From positions 69,583 through 133,582 of the forward strand of contig CACJRI010000003.1 in NCBI GenBank assembly GCA_902595715.1: 64,000 nucleotides of DNA. Reading direction: 5' to 3'. The first letter of the stretch is position 1. The number at the start of each line of letters is the position of its first letter. The notes under the pieces are model-generated. The model ran no database searches and was not told the DNA's origin. It saw only the letters and a program-made list of their open reading frames with translations. The position numbers were made by a program, and so were the translations under genes. Origin of the DNA: an uncultured SAR86 cluster bacterium (GTDB lineage: Bacteria; Pseudomonadota; Gammaproteobacteria; Magnimaribacterales; AG-339-G14). Of the stretch, positions 8,663-16,968 are shown one piece after another.

Positions 8663-9775
8663 ATGCTCAAAAAAATTCCTTTTTTCGATTACCCTCAACT
8701 CTTTAATTCTTATGAAGAAGATCTAACAAATATTTTTAAAGATGTTGGTAAACGAGGCGCATTCATAATGCAAAAAGATTTAGAAGAATTTGAAGCAAAT
8801 TTAACAAATTACACTGGAGCAAAACATGCAATTGGTGTAGCAAATGCAACCGATGGTTTGCAGATTTGCTTAATGGCAGGAGGACTAATTAATAAAGGAG
8901 AGGTTTTGATAAGTTCTCATACCATGATTGCTACGGCTTCAGCCATTCATTATGCTGGAGGAATACCAGTTCCCGTTGAATGTGGTAAAAATTTAATGCT
9001 TGATATCAATTCTGCTGAAGAGGCATTAACAGATAAAACAGTTGCTATTATGCCGACACAACTCAACGGAAGAACTTGTAATATGGATGAAATAATACAT
9101 TTTGCAACCAAAAATAATCTTTCTATTTTTGAGGATGCTGCTCAGGCCTTAGGTTCTAAGTTTAAAAATAAGTATGCAGGAACATTTGGCATAGCTTCAG
9201 CTATAAGTTTGTATCCTGCAAAAATATTAGGCTGTCTTGGAGATGGTGGGGCTATTCTTACAAATGATTCAGATGTGTACGAAAAAATAATACTTTTAAG
9301 AGATCATGGAAGAGATCCTGTTTCAGGCGAAGTAATTTCTTGGGGATTTAATTCTCGACTAGATAATATTCAGGCAGCATTCCTTAATTATTTTTTTTCA
9401 AAATATGATGAAGTAATTTTAAAAAGAAGGTTTTTTGCACAACTTTATGATGAGGGTTTAAATGAAATTGAGGAAATTTATTTACCTGAACCTCCAAATA
9501 ATGGTGATCATTTTGATGTTTTTCAAAATTACGAAATCCAAGCAAAGAATAGAAATGAACTAAGAGAATACTTATCTAAAAACGGCATAGGCACATTAAC
9601 TCAATGGGGGGGTAAAGCGATTCATCAATTTAAGGGTATAGGCATGGATAAGAATTTACCTGTAACTGACAAAATTTTTTCAGAAATTTTAATGCTTCCC
9701 TTAAATTTATTCATTAATGAAGATGATGTGAAATATATAATTGAAAAAATTAAAGATTTTTACGTCAAAAATTAA
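8663..9775 (+). CDS. DegT/DnrJ/EryC1 (AHBA-synthase type) PLP aminotransferase
   Basis: 370 residues. FEDAAQALGS holds the PLP-binding Asp, and YPAKILGCLGDGGAI contains the Schiff-base lysine equivalent in the family pattern F-P-x-K-x-L-G-x-x-G-D-G-G. GVANATDGL is the cofactor phosphate region, and RLDNIQAAFL the substrate/dimer helix. Members transaminate keto sugars bound to nucleotides, or make AHBA or aminocyclitols. The stop codon lies directly against the ATG of the transketolase subunit gene, so these three genes are one unit. That pairing with transketolase hints at substrates other than a plain NDP-ketosugar (inference). Confidence 0.88.
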   Translation: MLKKIPFFDYPQLFNSYEEDLTNIFKDVGKRGAFIMQKDLEEFEANLTNYTGAKHAIGVANATDGLQICLMAGGLINKGEVLISSHTMIATASAIHYAGGIPVPVECGKNLMLDINSAEEALTDKTVAIMPTQLNGRTCNMDEIIHFATKNNLSIFEDAAQALGSKFKNKYAGTFGIASAISLYPAKILGCLGDGGAILTNDSDVYEKIILLRDHGRDPVSGEVISWGFNSRLDNIQAAFLNYFFSKYDEVILKRRFFAQLYDEGLNEIEEIYLPEPPNNGDHFDVFQNYEIQAKNRNELREYLSKNGIGTLTQWGGKAIHQFKGIGMDKNLPVTDKIFSEILMLPLNLFINEDDVKYIIEKIKDFYVKN

Positions 9776-10585
9776 ATGTCAAACAGCAAAGAATTAGCAA
9801 AAAAAATAAGATTACATGCATTAGAAATGACGCATTTGGGAGGAAGTTCTCATATTGGCTCAATATTCTCCATAGCAGACATTTTGGCTGTTCTTTATGA
9901 GGATATATTATTTTTTAATCCAAAAAAACCTGATCTTAAAAAGAGAGATAGGTTTATTTTAAGTAAAGGACATTCTGGAGCTGGAGTCTATGCTGCACTA
10001 GCGGAAAAAGATTTTTTTCCAGTATCTGAGTTAAAAAAACATTATTCAGATGGTTCAAAGTTTTCTGGGCATGTTTCTCACAAAGGAGTTCCAGGTGTAG
10101 AATTTTCTACCGGTTCTCTAGGACACGGTTTATCTGTGTCATGCGGTTTAGCTTTATCTGCTAAGTTAGATAAACAAAATCATAAAATTTTTTGCCTAAT
10201 GAGCGATGGAGAATGTGATGAGGGCTCTAATTGGGAAGCAATTTTATTTGCTGCTCACCATAATTTAGATAACTTAATTGCAATTGTAGATTACAACAAA
10301 CTGCAAAGTATTTATTCTCCCAAACAGACTCTAAATTTGGAACCTTTTAAAGACAAATGGGAGGCTTTTGGCTGGAATGTGCAAGAAGTAGATGGGCATG
10401 ATCAGAAAAAATTAAAGGAGACTTTTAATACTAAACCATCAAACAATAGACCAAATTGCATAATATGCCATACAGTAAAGGGTAAGGGGGTTTCATTTAT
10501 GGAAAATAATAATCTTTGGCATTATAGAAGTCCTCAAGGCAAAGAATATCTTGAAGCAAAAAAAGAATTGGAAGGAGAATCATAG
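9776..10585 (+). CDS. Transketolase, N-terminal (TPP-pyrophosphate) subunit
   Basis: 269 residues, the length of separate transketolase A subunits. HLGGSSHIGS is near residue 21, SKGHSGAGVYAAL follows, then GSLGHGLSVSCGLAL. The diphosphate/metal motif is SDGECDEGSNWE with a downstream DYN. It transfers two-carbon ketol units together with the next gene. A single-chain transketolase is expected elsewhere in the genome for central metabolism. This split form sits between an aminotransferase and a sugar transferase gene, so it probably builds or trims a sugar precursor, as split transketolases do in AHBA clusters (established analogy, not proof). Confidence 0.9.
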   Translation: MSNSKELAKKIRLHALEMTHLGGSSHIGSIFSIADILAVLYEDILFFNPKKPDLKKRDRFILSKGHSGAGVYAALAEKDFFPVSELKKHYSDGSKFSGHVSHKGVPGVEFSTGSLGHGLSVSCGLALSAKLDKQNHKIFCLMSDGECDEGSNWEAILFAAHHNLDNLIAIVDYNKLQSIYSPKQTLNLEPFKDKWEAFGWNVQEVDGHDQKKLKETFNTKPSNNRPNCIICHTVKGKGVSFMENNNLWHYRSPQGKEYLEAKKELEGES

Positions 10586-11506
10586 TTGAGAGATGCTTTT
10601 GTAAAAAAACTTAACGAGTTGGCAAAAGAGGACGAGTCAATTTTTTTTATTACCGCAGACTTAGGATTTGGCGTATTTGATGAGTTTTCAAAAAATTATC
10701 CCAATCAATATCTTAATGTTGGTGTTGCAGAGCAAAATATGACTGGAATTGCTACAGGACTTGCTTTGGAAGGAAGAAAAGTTTTCACATATTCCATAGC
10801 AAATTTTGCTACTTTGAGATGTTTAGAACAAATAAGAAATGATGCAGCTTATCATGAGGTGAATTTAACAATTGTTGCATCTGGAGGCGGATTTACTTAT
10901 GGAGCTCTTGGCATGTCGCACCATGCTACTGAAGACATTTCAATTATGAGATCGATACCCAATATAGAAGTGGTCTCCCCCTGTACCGCATGGGAAACTT
11001 TTCATGCAACTGATGCACTTTCAAAGTCAAAAGGGGTAAGTTATTTAAGAATAGAAAAGGGAGGATTACAATCTCCTCCTAAAAAAGATACTGATTTCAA
11101 GCTTGGTGAGGCTATTGAAATGAAGAATGGAGATGATATTTCAATAATAGCAACCGGAGGAATTATTGTTGATTGCCTGAAAGCAGCAGATTTACTCAAA
11201 CAAAAAGGAGTGAATGCACAAGTTATTTCAATGCATACAATAAAACCTTTAGATGAGACTTTGATAAAAGATTGTGCTACAAAAAACAAAAAAATAATTA
11301 CTGTAGAAGAACACAATAAAATAGGCGGACTGGGTTCTGCTGTCTCAGAAGTAATCGCTCAAAATAATATAGATTGCGATTTAAAAATAATCGCACTTGG
11401 GGATACTTTCTCATCGGTAGTAGGTAGTCAAGACTTTTTAAGAAAATTTTATAAAATCGACTCAGAGACAATTTTTAGCGAAGCCTTAAAATTGATTGAG
11501 TCATGA
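10586..11506 (+). CDS. Transketolase, C-terminal (pyrimidine-binding) subunit
   Basis: 306 residues. It starts at a TTG directly after the previous stop codon, with GAAGGAG at 10571-10577 as ribosome-binding site. VGVAEQNMTGIATGLAL contains the Glu that activates the thiamine pyrimidine ring. YGALGMSHHATEDISIM is the Tkl_Pyr substrate region, and the C-terminal third (residues 180-306) is the transketolase C domain with EEHNKIGGLGSAVSE. It forms an active enzyme with the upstream subunit. It overlaps the phosphoglycosyl transferase gene by 4 bases. Confidence 0.9.
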   Translation: MRDAFVKKLNELAKEDESIFFITADLGFGVFDEFSKNYPNQYLNVGVAEQNMTGIATGLALEGRKVFTYSIANFATLRCLEQIRNDAAYHEVNLTIVASGGGFTYGALGMSHHATEDISIMRSIPNIEVVSPCTAWETFHATDALSKSKGVSYLRIEKGGLQSPPKKDTDFKLGEAIEMKNGDDISIIATGGIIVDCLKAADLLKQKGVNAQVISMHTIKPLDETLIKDCATKNKKIITVEEHNKIGGLGSAVSEVIAQNNIDCDLKIIALGDTFSSVVGSQDFLRKFYKIDSETIFSEALKLIES

Positions 11507-12231
11507 TAAAAAGATTAACAGATATTTTACTTTCAATTTCTCTATTAATTTTTATAAGCCCAATCTTGTTTATTTTTTCTTTTCTAATATGGTTAGATGA
11601 TAAATCTAATCCAATTTATGTTGCTAAACGAATAGGAAAAGATGGCAAGGAATTTAATTTCTATAAATTGAGATCCATGATTATTAATGCTGATGCTTCC
11701 GGCGTGGACTCTACCTCAGTCTCAGATATTAGAATTACCTCTATAGGAAAATTAATAAGAAAATTTAAAATTGATGAACTTCCACAACTCTGGCATGTAG
11801 TTATTGGTAAGATGTCTCTTGTAGGCCCCAGACCAAATGTTTGGAATGATGTAAAAATTTATACTGAGGAAGAAAAAAAACTTCTATCAGTGAAACCAGG
11901 AATTACTGATTTTTCATCTATTATTTTTTCTGACGAAGGCGAAATTCTTTCAAAGTTTGAAGATCCAGATTTAAAATACAATCAATTAATAAGACCTTGG
12001 AAAAGCAGATTAGGCTTATTTTATATAAAAAAAAGAAGCTTTATTTTAGATACATTGTTAATATCCGTCACGTTGATTGCTATTTTTAAGAAAGAAATTG
12101 CTAATAATTGCATTGTCAAAATACTTGAATATTACAATGCTGATGTTGATTTAATCAGAATTTGCAAAAGAGATAAGGAATTAGAACCTTACCCTCCACC
12201 AGGAAGCAAGGAAATAGTAAAAGAAAGATAA
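11503..12231 (+). CDS. Initiating phosphoglycosyl transferase (PglC/WcaJ-type sugar transferase)
   Basis: 242 residues. One N-terminal hydrophobic re-entrant helix (about residues 7-30) is followed by FYKLRSM, the catalytic Asp-Glu pair in KIDELPQLWHV, and MSLVGPRPN. This is the small monotopic form, lacking the WcaJ membrane domain. It transfers a sugar-1-phosphate from a UDP-sugar to undecaprenyl phosphate on the inner face of the inner membrane and so starts the repeat unit. A C-terminal extension of about 40 residues beyond the core is basic with a Pro-rich end. The WbpM-like dehydratase downstream could supply its UDP-sugar. Confidence 0.9.
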   Translation: MIKRLTDILLSISLLIFISPILFIFSFLIWLDDKSNPIYVAKRIGKDGKEFNFYKLRSMIINADASGVDSTSVSDIRITSIGKLIRKFKIDELPQLWHVVIGKMSLVGPRPNVWNDVKIYTEEEKKLLSVKPGITDFSSIIFSDEGEILSKFEDPDLKYNQLIRPWKSRLGLFYIKKRSFILDTLLISVTLIAIFKKEIANNCIVKILEYYNADVDLIRICKRDKELEPYPPPGSKEIVKER

Positions 12232-12242
12232 ACTACAAACCT

Positions 12243-13076
12243 ATGATTTTTTCTAAGTTACACTCTTTCTATTGGAGAGTTAAAAATAAATTAAAAAAAA
12301 CTTCAAAAAAAAGGTCTTGGATAAAAAACCCTTCTAATTACTCCACCACTTTTTTTAAAGATGGTTTGCAACTTTTAGAGCCACATATGCTTGGAGAGGC
12401 AACTATTAAAAAACTTATTTCCAATAGCAATGCCATTGAAGAAGCTCTTTTGATCCTCAATAAGTTAGAAGCAAATCATGACATTAACTATATATTAGAT
12501 TTTTATAAGAAAGGGTTGAAATTGTATAAAGATAATTGGGTTTACGCTGACATCAACACTGCCCTGATAGGTCTTAGTAAAGTTATGAAAGTTGAAAATT
12601 ATATGGAAATAGGCGTCAGAAGGGGAAGATCATTTTGCATGTTAGCTTCTCAACATAATGAAGCTAATTTGTATGGTTTTGATATTTGGATTGAAGATTA
12701 CCATGACTCACCTAATCCTGGACCAGATTTCGTTAAAAAAGAATTAGAAAAAGTAGGTTTTCAAGGCAGCTCATTTTTTATAAATGGAGACTCAAAAAAG
12801 ACTGTTCCAGAATTCTTTAAGAAAAATCCTGATTTATTTTTCGATATCATAACTATAGATGGAGATCATTCTTTAAGAGGAGCAAAAAAAGATATTAAGA
12901 ATGTTTTACCTAGATTAAAGATTGGCGGAGCAATCATATTTGATGATATTAGTTCTCAAGAGCACTCTTATTTAAAGAAACTTTGGATAAAACAAATCAA
13001 AAATAAAGATAATTATTATTCTTATGAATTTACCGATGTTGGATTGGGTATTGCGGTAGGAATAAGAAAGTATTAA
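12243..13076 (+). CDS. Class I SAM methyltransferase (Methyltransf_24-like)
   Basis: 277 residues. The first 110 are a basic helical N-terminal region. Motif I is YMEIGVRRGRSFCML at about residue 120, followed by YGFDIW. IITIDGDHSLRGAKKDI carries the D-G-D-H metal-ligand-like motif of the cephalosporin-hydroxylase/Methyltransf_24 group. GGAIIFDDI follows. It ends the plus-strand polysaccharide operon, 11 bases after the phosphoglycosyl transferase gene. Sugar O-methylation is likely; the substrate is unknown. Confidence 0.75.
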   Translation: MIFSKLHSFYWRVKNKLKKTSKKRSWIKNPSNYSTTFFKDGLQLLEPHMLGEATIKKLISNSNAIEEALLILNKLEANHDINYILDFYKKGLKLYKDNWVYADINTALIGLSKVMKVENYMEIGVRRGRSFCMLASQHNEANLYGFDIWIEDYHDSPNPGPDFVKKELEKVGFQGSSFFINGDSKKTVPEFFKKNPDLFFDIITIDGDHSLRGAKKDIKNVLPRLKIGGAIIFDDISSQEHSYLKKLWIKQIKNKDNYYSYEFTDVGLGIAVGIRKY

Positions 13077-13115
13077 TAAATTTGGTTTATTATAGTTCGT
13101 GACTTTTTAAATCAA

Positions 13116-13189
13116 GGCTGAGTGGCAGAGTGGTCATGCAGCGGATTGCAAATCCGTCTACGCCGGTTCGATTCCGACCTCAGCCTCCA
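13116..13189 (+). tRNA. tRNA-Cys (GCA)
   Basis: The acceptor stem GGCTGAG pairs with CTCAGCC, followed by discriminator T and an encoded CCA. The anticodon loop TTGCAAA has GCA at 13148-13150. The T arm contains GGTTCGATTCC. A U73 discriminator is normal for tRNA-Cys. Confidence 0.95.
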
Positions 13190-13193
13190 TTTT

Positions 13194-13232
13194 AAAAGTA
13201 AAAAGCTAAAGATCTCATTAATTTACTTTTTT
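13194..13232 (+). terminator. Possible weak terminator after tRNA-Cys
   Basis: AAAAGTAAA (13194-13202) and TTTACTTTT (13222-13230) form a perfect 9-base inverted repeat followed by two more T. The stem is almost all A-T and the loop is 19 bases, so termination would be weak. It may instead be a processing structure between the two tRNAs. Confidence 0.3.
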
Positions 13233-13250
13233 CTAAATAGCTTAATAAGG

Positions 13251-13256
13251 TAGAAT
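13251..13256 (+). promoter_or_regulatory. Possible -10 box for tRNA-Leu
   Basis: TAGAAT lies 13 bases upstream of the mature tRNA-Leu 5' end, a spacing that fits a short tRNA leader. No clear -35 box is visible. Confidence 0.3.
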
Positions 13257-13269
13257 GATTTTTTCGTAT

Positions 13270-13356
13270 GCCCGGGTGGTGGAATTGGTAGACACAAGGG
13301 ACTTAAAATCCCTCGAAGGCGACTTCGTGCCGGTTCAAGTCCGGCCCCGGGTACCA
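13270..13356 (+). tRNA. tRNA-Leu (TAA)
   Basis: The acceptor stem GCCCGGG pairs with CCCGGGT (one G-T pair), followed by A and an encoded CCA. The anticodon loop CTTAAAA has TAA at 13304-13306. A long variable arm (class II) is present around CGAAGGCGACTTCG. The gene ends 2 bases before the stop codon of the convergent dehydratase gene. Confidence 0.95.
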
Positions 13357-13358
13357 AT

Positions 13359-15245
13359 TTAAAAACCCTTAACGAATTCCGAAATAAGTTTTTTTGCCGA
13401 AGAAAGATTATCTTCAACGAGAAGCTCTTTTAGAGAATTTTTAAGATTTTCCATATCACTAAGCGGATATTTTTCTTCTACGGCTTTTTTTATATCATCG
13501 TGATCAGTAGGAATAGGTTTATCACTTAACAGCAATTCTTCATATAATTTTTCTCCAGGTCTTAACCCAGAAAAAACGATTTTTATTCCATTCTCTTCTT
13601 CATTATAAGCAACCGAATTACCTGAAAGTCTTATCATTCTCTCGGCAAATTCTTTAATCTTTATAGGATCCCCCATATCTAGTAAAAAAACCTCACCGCC
13701 TTTTGCCATAGCTCCAGATTGCAAAACTAAACTAGCAGCTTCTTTTATTGTCATAAAAAATCTGTTTACATCTTCATGAGTTACAGTCACTGGACCACCA
13801 TTACTGATTTGTTCCCAAAACAAGGGGACTACTGAGCCAGAGGAATTTAGAACATTTCCAAACCTGACCATAGAAAAAATTGTTTTATTCTCTTTTTGAT
13901 CCTGAAAAGCTTGTAGAGATAGTTCAGCTAACCTTTTAGTAGCTCCCATCAAATTTGCTGGATTCACAGCTTTATCTGAAGAAACAAGAACGAATGATTT
14001 AACATTATGCTTGCTAGCTAAAGAACATAAATCATATGTTGCGAAAAAATTATTTTCTACCGCAGAACTAAAGTTTTCATTCGATTGAAGTAAAGGCACA
14101 TGCTTGTACGCTGAAGCATGGTAAATGGAATCAATATTATTTTTAATTAATAGTTTTTCCATTTCTTTAAAATCTTGAACATTTTTTAAAATAAAATTCA
14201 TGGAGCTTAGGTTTTTGTAAGATTGAAAACTTTCTTTGAGCTTAAACAAATTAAACTCAGAAGAGTCTATAAAGAATAAATTGGCAGGCTTAAGGTTAGC
14301 TATCTGCTTTGATATTTCTGAGCCAATTGATCCACCTGCTCCAGTAATAAGAATATTTTTACCTCGAAAGCTATGATCAAGAAGATTTTTATCAGGTATT
14401 TTGATTTTTCGATCAATAAGGTCTGAAACACTAACATCTTCAATGGATAATTTAGTTTCTAAAGCTCCATAGTTATAGGGTATTGTTTTAACCTGCACTT
14501 CAAATTTTTCTAATTGAGAGATAATTTCTCTTCTTTCTTCAGCTGATATGCTTATTATTGCCATCACTATCAATACATTTGGAAAAGACTGTTTTATTTT
14601 TTTTATTTTCTTTTGATTTCCAATAACTTTATAGCCAAGGATGTTGAAATTTTTAAGTTTTAAATCATCATCTATAAACCCAATTATTCTATACCTTGGA
14701 TTTTGTGAAATAGAAGCAGCAGTTTCTCTACCTGCTTGACCAGCTCCATAAATTAAAATTGGAGATGAGGATTCCTCAGATTTCAGGGATAAAAAATTGT
14801 ATGCAATAGATCTAACCAAAACAATTTGAAAGAAAACCACAAATAGATTAATTAAACCTAAGATTATTGATTGTGAGATATCAGAAGATATAGAAAAAGA
14901 AGTAACGCTTAATAAAACACAATAGGTCAAAAGACCAAAAATTCTTTCAGACCCCACTAAATTCATTACGCCAGAAGATCTAAAGAACGATTTATAACCA
15001 TTCAAAAGACTTATAATCGACAATGAAAGTAGATTTATTAGCAGAACTTCAAAAAAAGAAAAATTAAGATACTCCAGCAAAATGGGGGAAAATCTTGCTA
15101 TTGATTCGTAAAAGAAATCATTCGAGGAAAAAACATAAACTGCCAAGAATATTGAATTTAAAATCGAAATATCTGTAAAAATAAGCAGAATTGTCTTTTG
15201 ATTTCTAGGCAGACGAATAATGTATTCTCTTATGATTTTTATCAT
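13359..15245 (-). CDS. Membrane-bound nucleotide-sugar 4,6-dehydratase (WbpM/PglF/CapD-like)
   Basis: 628 residues. About four N-terminal membrane segments (roughly residues 15-150) are followed by a CoA-binding-like Rossmann domain with ILIYGAGQAGRETA near residue 165. The catalytic SDR domain begins ITGAGGSIGSEI near residue 298. Further motifs are SSDKAVNPANLMGATKR, with the Met-Lys-type active site of this family instead of Tyr-x-x-x-Lys, and VRFGNVLNSSGSVVPLF. It likely converts UDP-GlcNAc to the 4-keto-6-deoxy sugar for bacillosamine, QuiNAc or FucNAc. It is transcribed toward the tRNA genes and is divergent from galU. Confidence 0.9.
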   Translation of the reverse strand: MIKIIREYIIRLPRNQKTILLIFTDISILNSIFLAVYVFSSNDFFYESIARFSPILLEYLNFSFFEVLLINLLSLSIISLLNGYKSFFRSSGVMNLVGSERIFGLLTYCVLLSVTSFSISSDISQSIILGLINLFVVFFQIVLVRSIAYNFLSLKSEESSSPILIYGAGQAGRETAASISQNPRYRIIGFIDDDLKLKNFNILGYKVIGNQKKIKKIKQSFPNVLIVMAIISISAEERREIISQLEKFEVQVKTIPYNYGALETKLSIEDVSVSDLIDRKIKIPDKNLLDHSFRGKNILITGAGGSIGSEISKQIANLKPANLFFIDSSEFNLFKLKESFQSYKNLSSMNFILKNVQDFKEMEKLLIKNNIDSIYHASAYKHVPLLQSNENFSSAVENNFFATYDLCSLASKHNVKSFVLVSSDKAVNPANLMGATKRLAELSLQAFQDQKENKTIFSMVRFGNVLNSSGSVVPLFWEQISNGGPVTVTHEDVNRFFMTIKEAASLVLQSGAMAKGGEVFLLDMGDPIKIKEFAERMIRLSGNSVAYNEEENGIKIVFSGLRPGEKLYEELLLSDKPIPTDHDDIKKAVEEKYPLSDMENLKNSLKELLVEDNLSSAKKLISEFVKGF

Positions 15246-15303
15246 AATTATTTTTTAATAGGTATTTGCTTTATTATAAGCCTTATTTAACAAAGGTTAT
15301 ATT

Positions 15304-16173
15304 TTGAAAATTAATAATTTAAACAAAGTCATTGTCCCTATTGCCGGTTTGGGAACAAGATTGCTTCCTGCAACTAAGGCAATTCCAAAAGAAATGTTGC
15401 CGGTAGTAAATAAACCGATAATCCAATATGTAGTTGAAGAAATTATTGAAGCTGGTTTTAAGGAAATTATCTTTATTACTCACTCTAGTAAATCTTCCGT
15501 TGAAAATCATTTCGATCAAAGCTTTGAGTTAGAGACTATTTTAAAAAAAAGGGTTAAGAGAAGATTGCTTAAAGAAGTAAAATCTATTTCAAACCTCAAA
15601 ATATCGATTCAGACAATAAGACAGGGACAAGCATTGGGATTAGGTCATGCAATATTATGCGCTAAACCAATTGTACAAAAAGAACCATTTGCAGTTGTTT
15701 TGCCTGATATGCTTATTAAAAAAATTAATGAAAAGAACGATTTATTTGAACTAAAAAAAGAATTTGAAAAAAGCGGTAAATCTCAAATCTTGGTAGGGAG
15801 GATTCAAAAAAAAGATGTATCAAGTTATGGAATAGTAAAATTACAAAATCACCTAATTAAGTCTATTGTTGAAAAACCATCGCTAAAAAAAGCTCCTTCA
15901 AATCTCTTTGTAATTGGGAGATACATCTTTAATAATGATTTTTTTAAATATTTAAAAAATAATAAATCTTCAAATTCAGGAGAATTTGAACTTACTTCAG
16001 CAATACAAAGTTTTATAAAGGATAATAATGAAATTTATTCTAGAAAGTTAAGTGGTAATTACTATGATTGCGGTAACAAACTAGGATATCTAAAAGCCAT
16101 TGTTGACTATGCACTTCAAGACGAAGAACATGGTAAAGAATTTAAAAAATACTTAAAAAATAATTATTCATGA
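15304..16173 (+). CDS. galU: UTP-glucose-1-phosphate uridylyltransferase
   Basis: 289 residues. IVPIAGLGTRLLPATKAIPKEM is the GalU signature, followed by GQALGLGHAILCAKP, the FAVVLPD metal site and VEKP. It makes UDP-glucose for surface glycans. The start is TTG with an AAAGG at about 15291 upstream; no ATG fits the conserved N-terminus. It overlaps the next gene by 4 bases (ATGA), linking it to the cytidylyltransferase-cupin protein. Confidence 0.93.
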   Translation: MKINNLNKVIVPIAGLGTRLLPATKAIPKEMLPVVNKPIIQYVVEEIIEAGFKEIIFITHSSKSSVENHFDQSFELETILKKRVKRRLLKEVKSISNLKISIQTIRQGQALGLGHAILCAKPIVQKEPFAVVLPDMLIKKINEKNDLFELKKEFEKSGKSQILVGRIQKKDVSSYGIVKLQNHLIKSIVEKPSLKKAPSNLFVIGRYIFNNDFFKYLKNNKSSNSGEFELTSAIQSFIKDNNEIYSRKLSGNYYDCGNKLGYLKAIVDYALQDEEHGKEFKKYLKNNYS

Positions 16174-16961
16174 AAAATAATCCCAAGGAAGTTATTGTTA
16201 TAAGTGGGGGTTTTGACCCAGTTCACAGTGGTCATATTTCATATATTCAAGAGGCCAGAAAAAATGGAGACTATCTTGTTGCATTACTTAATAGCGACGA
16301 ATGGCTGATAAGAAAGAAAGGTAAATATTTTCTTCCTTTTGAAGAAAGAAAGATTATATTAGAAAACTTAAAGTACATCGATGAAGTACTGGACTTCGAA
16401 GATGATGAATTGGGCTCATGTATTGAAGGGCTAAAAAAAATAAAAGCTATATATCCAAATTCTAAAATCATTTTTTGTAATGGAGGAGATAGGCAGAAAG
16501 AAAATATTCCAGAAATGTCTCTAAAAGGCATTAACTTTAAATTTGGGATTGGAGGAAATAATAAAAAAAATTCATCAAGCTCCATCCTCAAAGAATGGAC
16601 ATATGAAAAAGAGGATAGAGTTTGGGGTACTTTTTATAATCTTTTTTTAGATAAAAATATCAAAGTAAAAGAGCTTATTATTTCTCCAAACCAAGGCATG
16701 AGCTTCCAAAGACATTTTCATAGAAATGAAATTTGGTTTGTAAGCAAAGGTTCTTGTTTGGTGAGACACAGCAAAGATGAAGAAAAAAATAAAAAGGAGT
16801 ATCGTTTAAATAAAGAAGATGTTTTTCATGTAAAAAAAAATGAATGGCATCAAATTATAAATCCAAATAAAGAAGAGTGTAAAATCATTGAAATTCAATA
16901 TGGAGATAAAGTAGAAGAATCTGATATTGAAAGATTGTATTACTTTGAGACTAAAGCATAA
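16170..16961 (+). CDS. Nucleotidyltransferase (HldE-C/TagD-like) fused to a cupin domain
   Basis: 263 residues in two parts. Residues 1-145 are a cytidylyltransferase-fold domain. ISGGFDPVHSGHISYI has the H-x-G-H nucleotide site, and FLPFEERKIILENLKYIDEV resembles RfaE/HldE-C. The usual ISSS[TS] end appears as SSSSILKEW. Residues 150-263 are a single cupin barrel, MSFQRHFHRNEIWFVSKGS, with His ligands and a later HQIINPN, similar to the C-terminal cupin of ManC/type II phosphomannose isomerases. It overlaps galU by 4 bases. A sugar-phosphate activating plus isomerising/epimerising role is plausible but unproven. Confidence 0.75.
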   Translation: MKNNPKEVIVISGGFDPVHSGHISYIQEARKNGDYLVALLNSDEWLIRKKGKYFLPFEERKIILENLKYIDEVLDFEDDELGSCIEGLKKIKAIYPNSKIIFCNGGDRQKENIPEMSLKGINFKFGIGGNNKKNSSSSILKEWTYEKEDRVWGTFYNLFLDKNIKVKELIISPNQGMSFQRHFHRNEIWFVSKGSCLVRHSKDEEKNKKEYRLNKEDVFHVKKNEWHQIINPNKEECKIIEIQYGDKVEESDIERLYYFETKA

Positions 16962-16968
16962 AAGTAAT

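Noticed and set aside
13223-13417. 64-residue minus-strand ORF containing PGAGLEPAR
   Set aside because: This is the well-known false protein produced by translating the antisense strand of a tRNA-Leu gene; it also overlaps the real dehydratase end.
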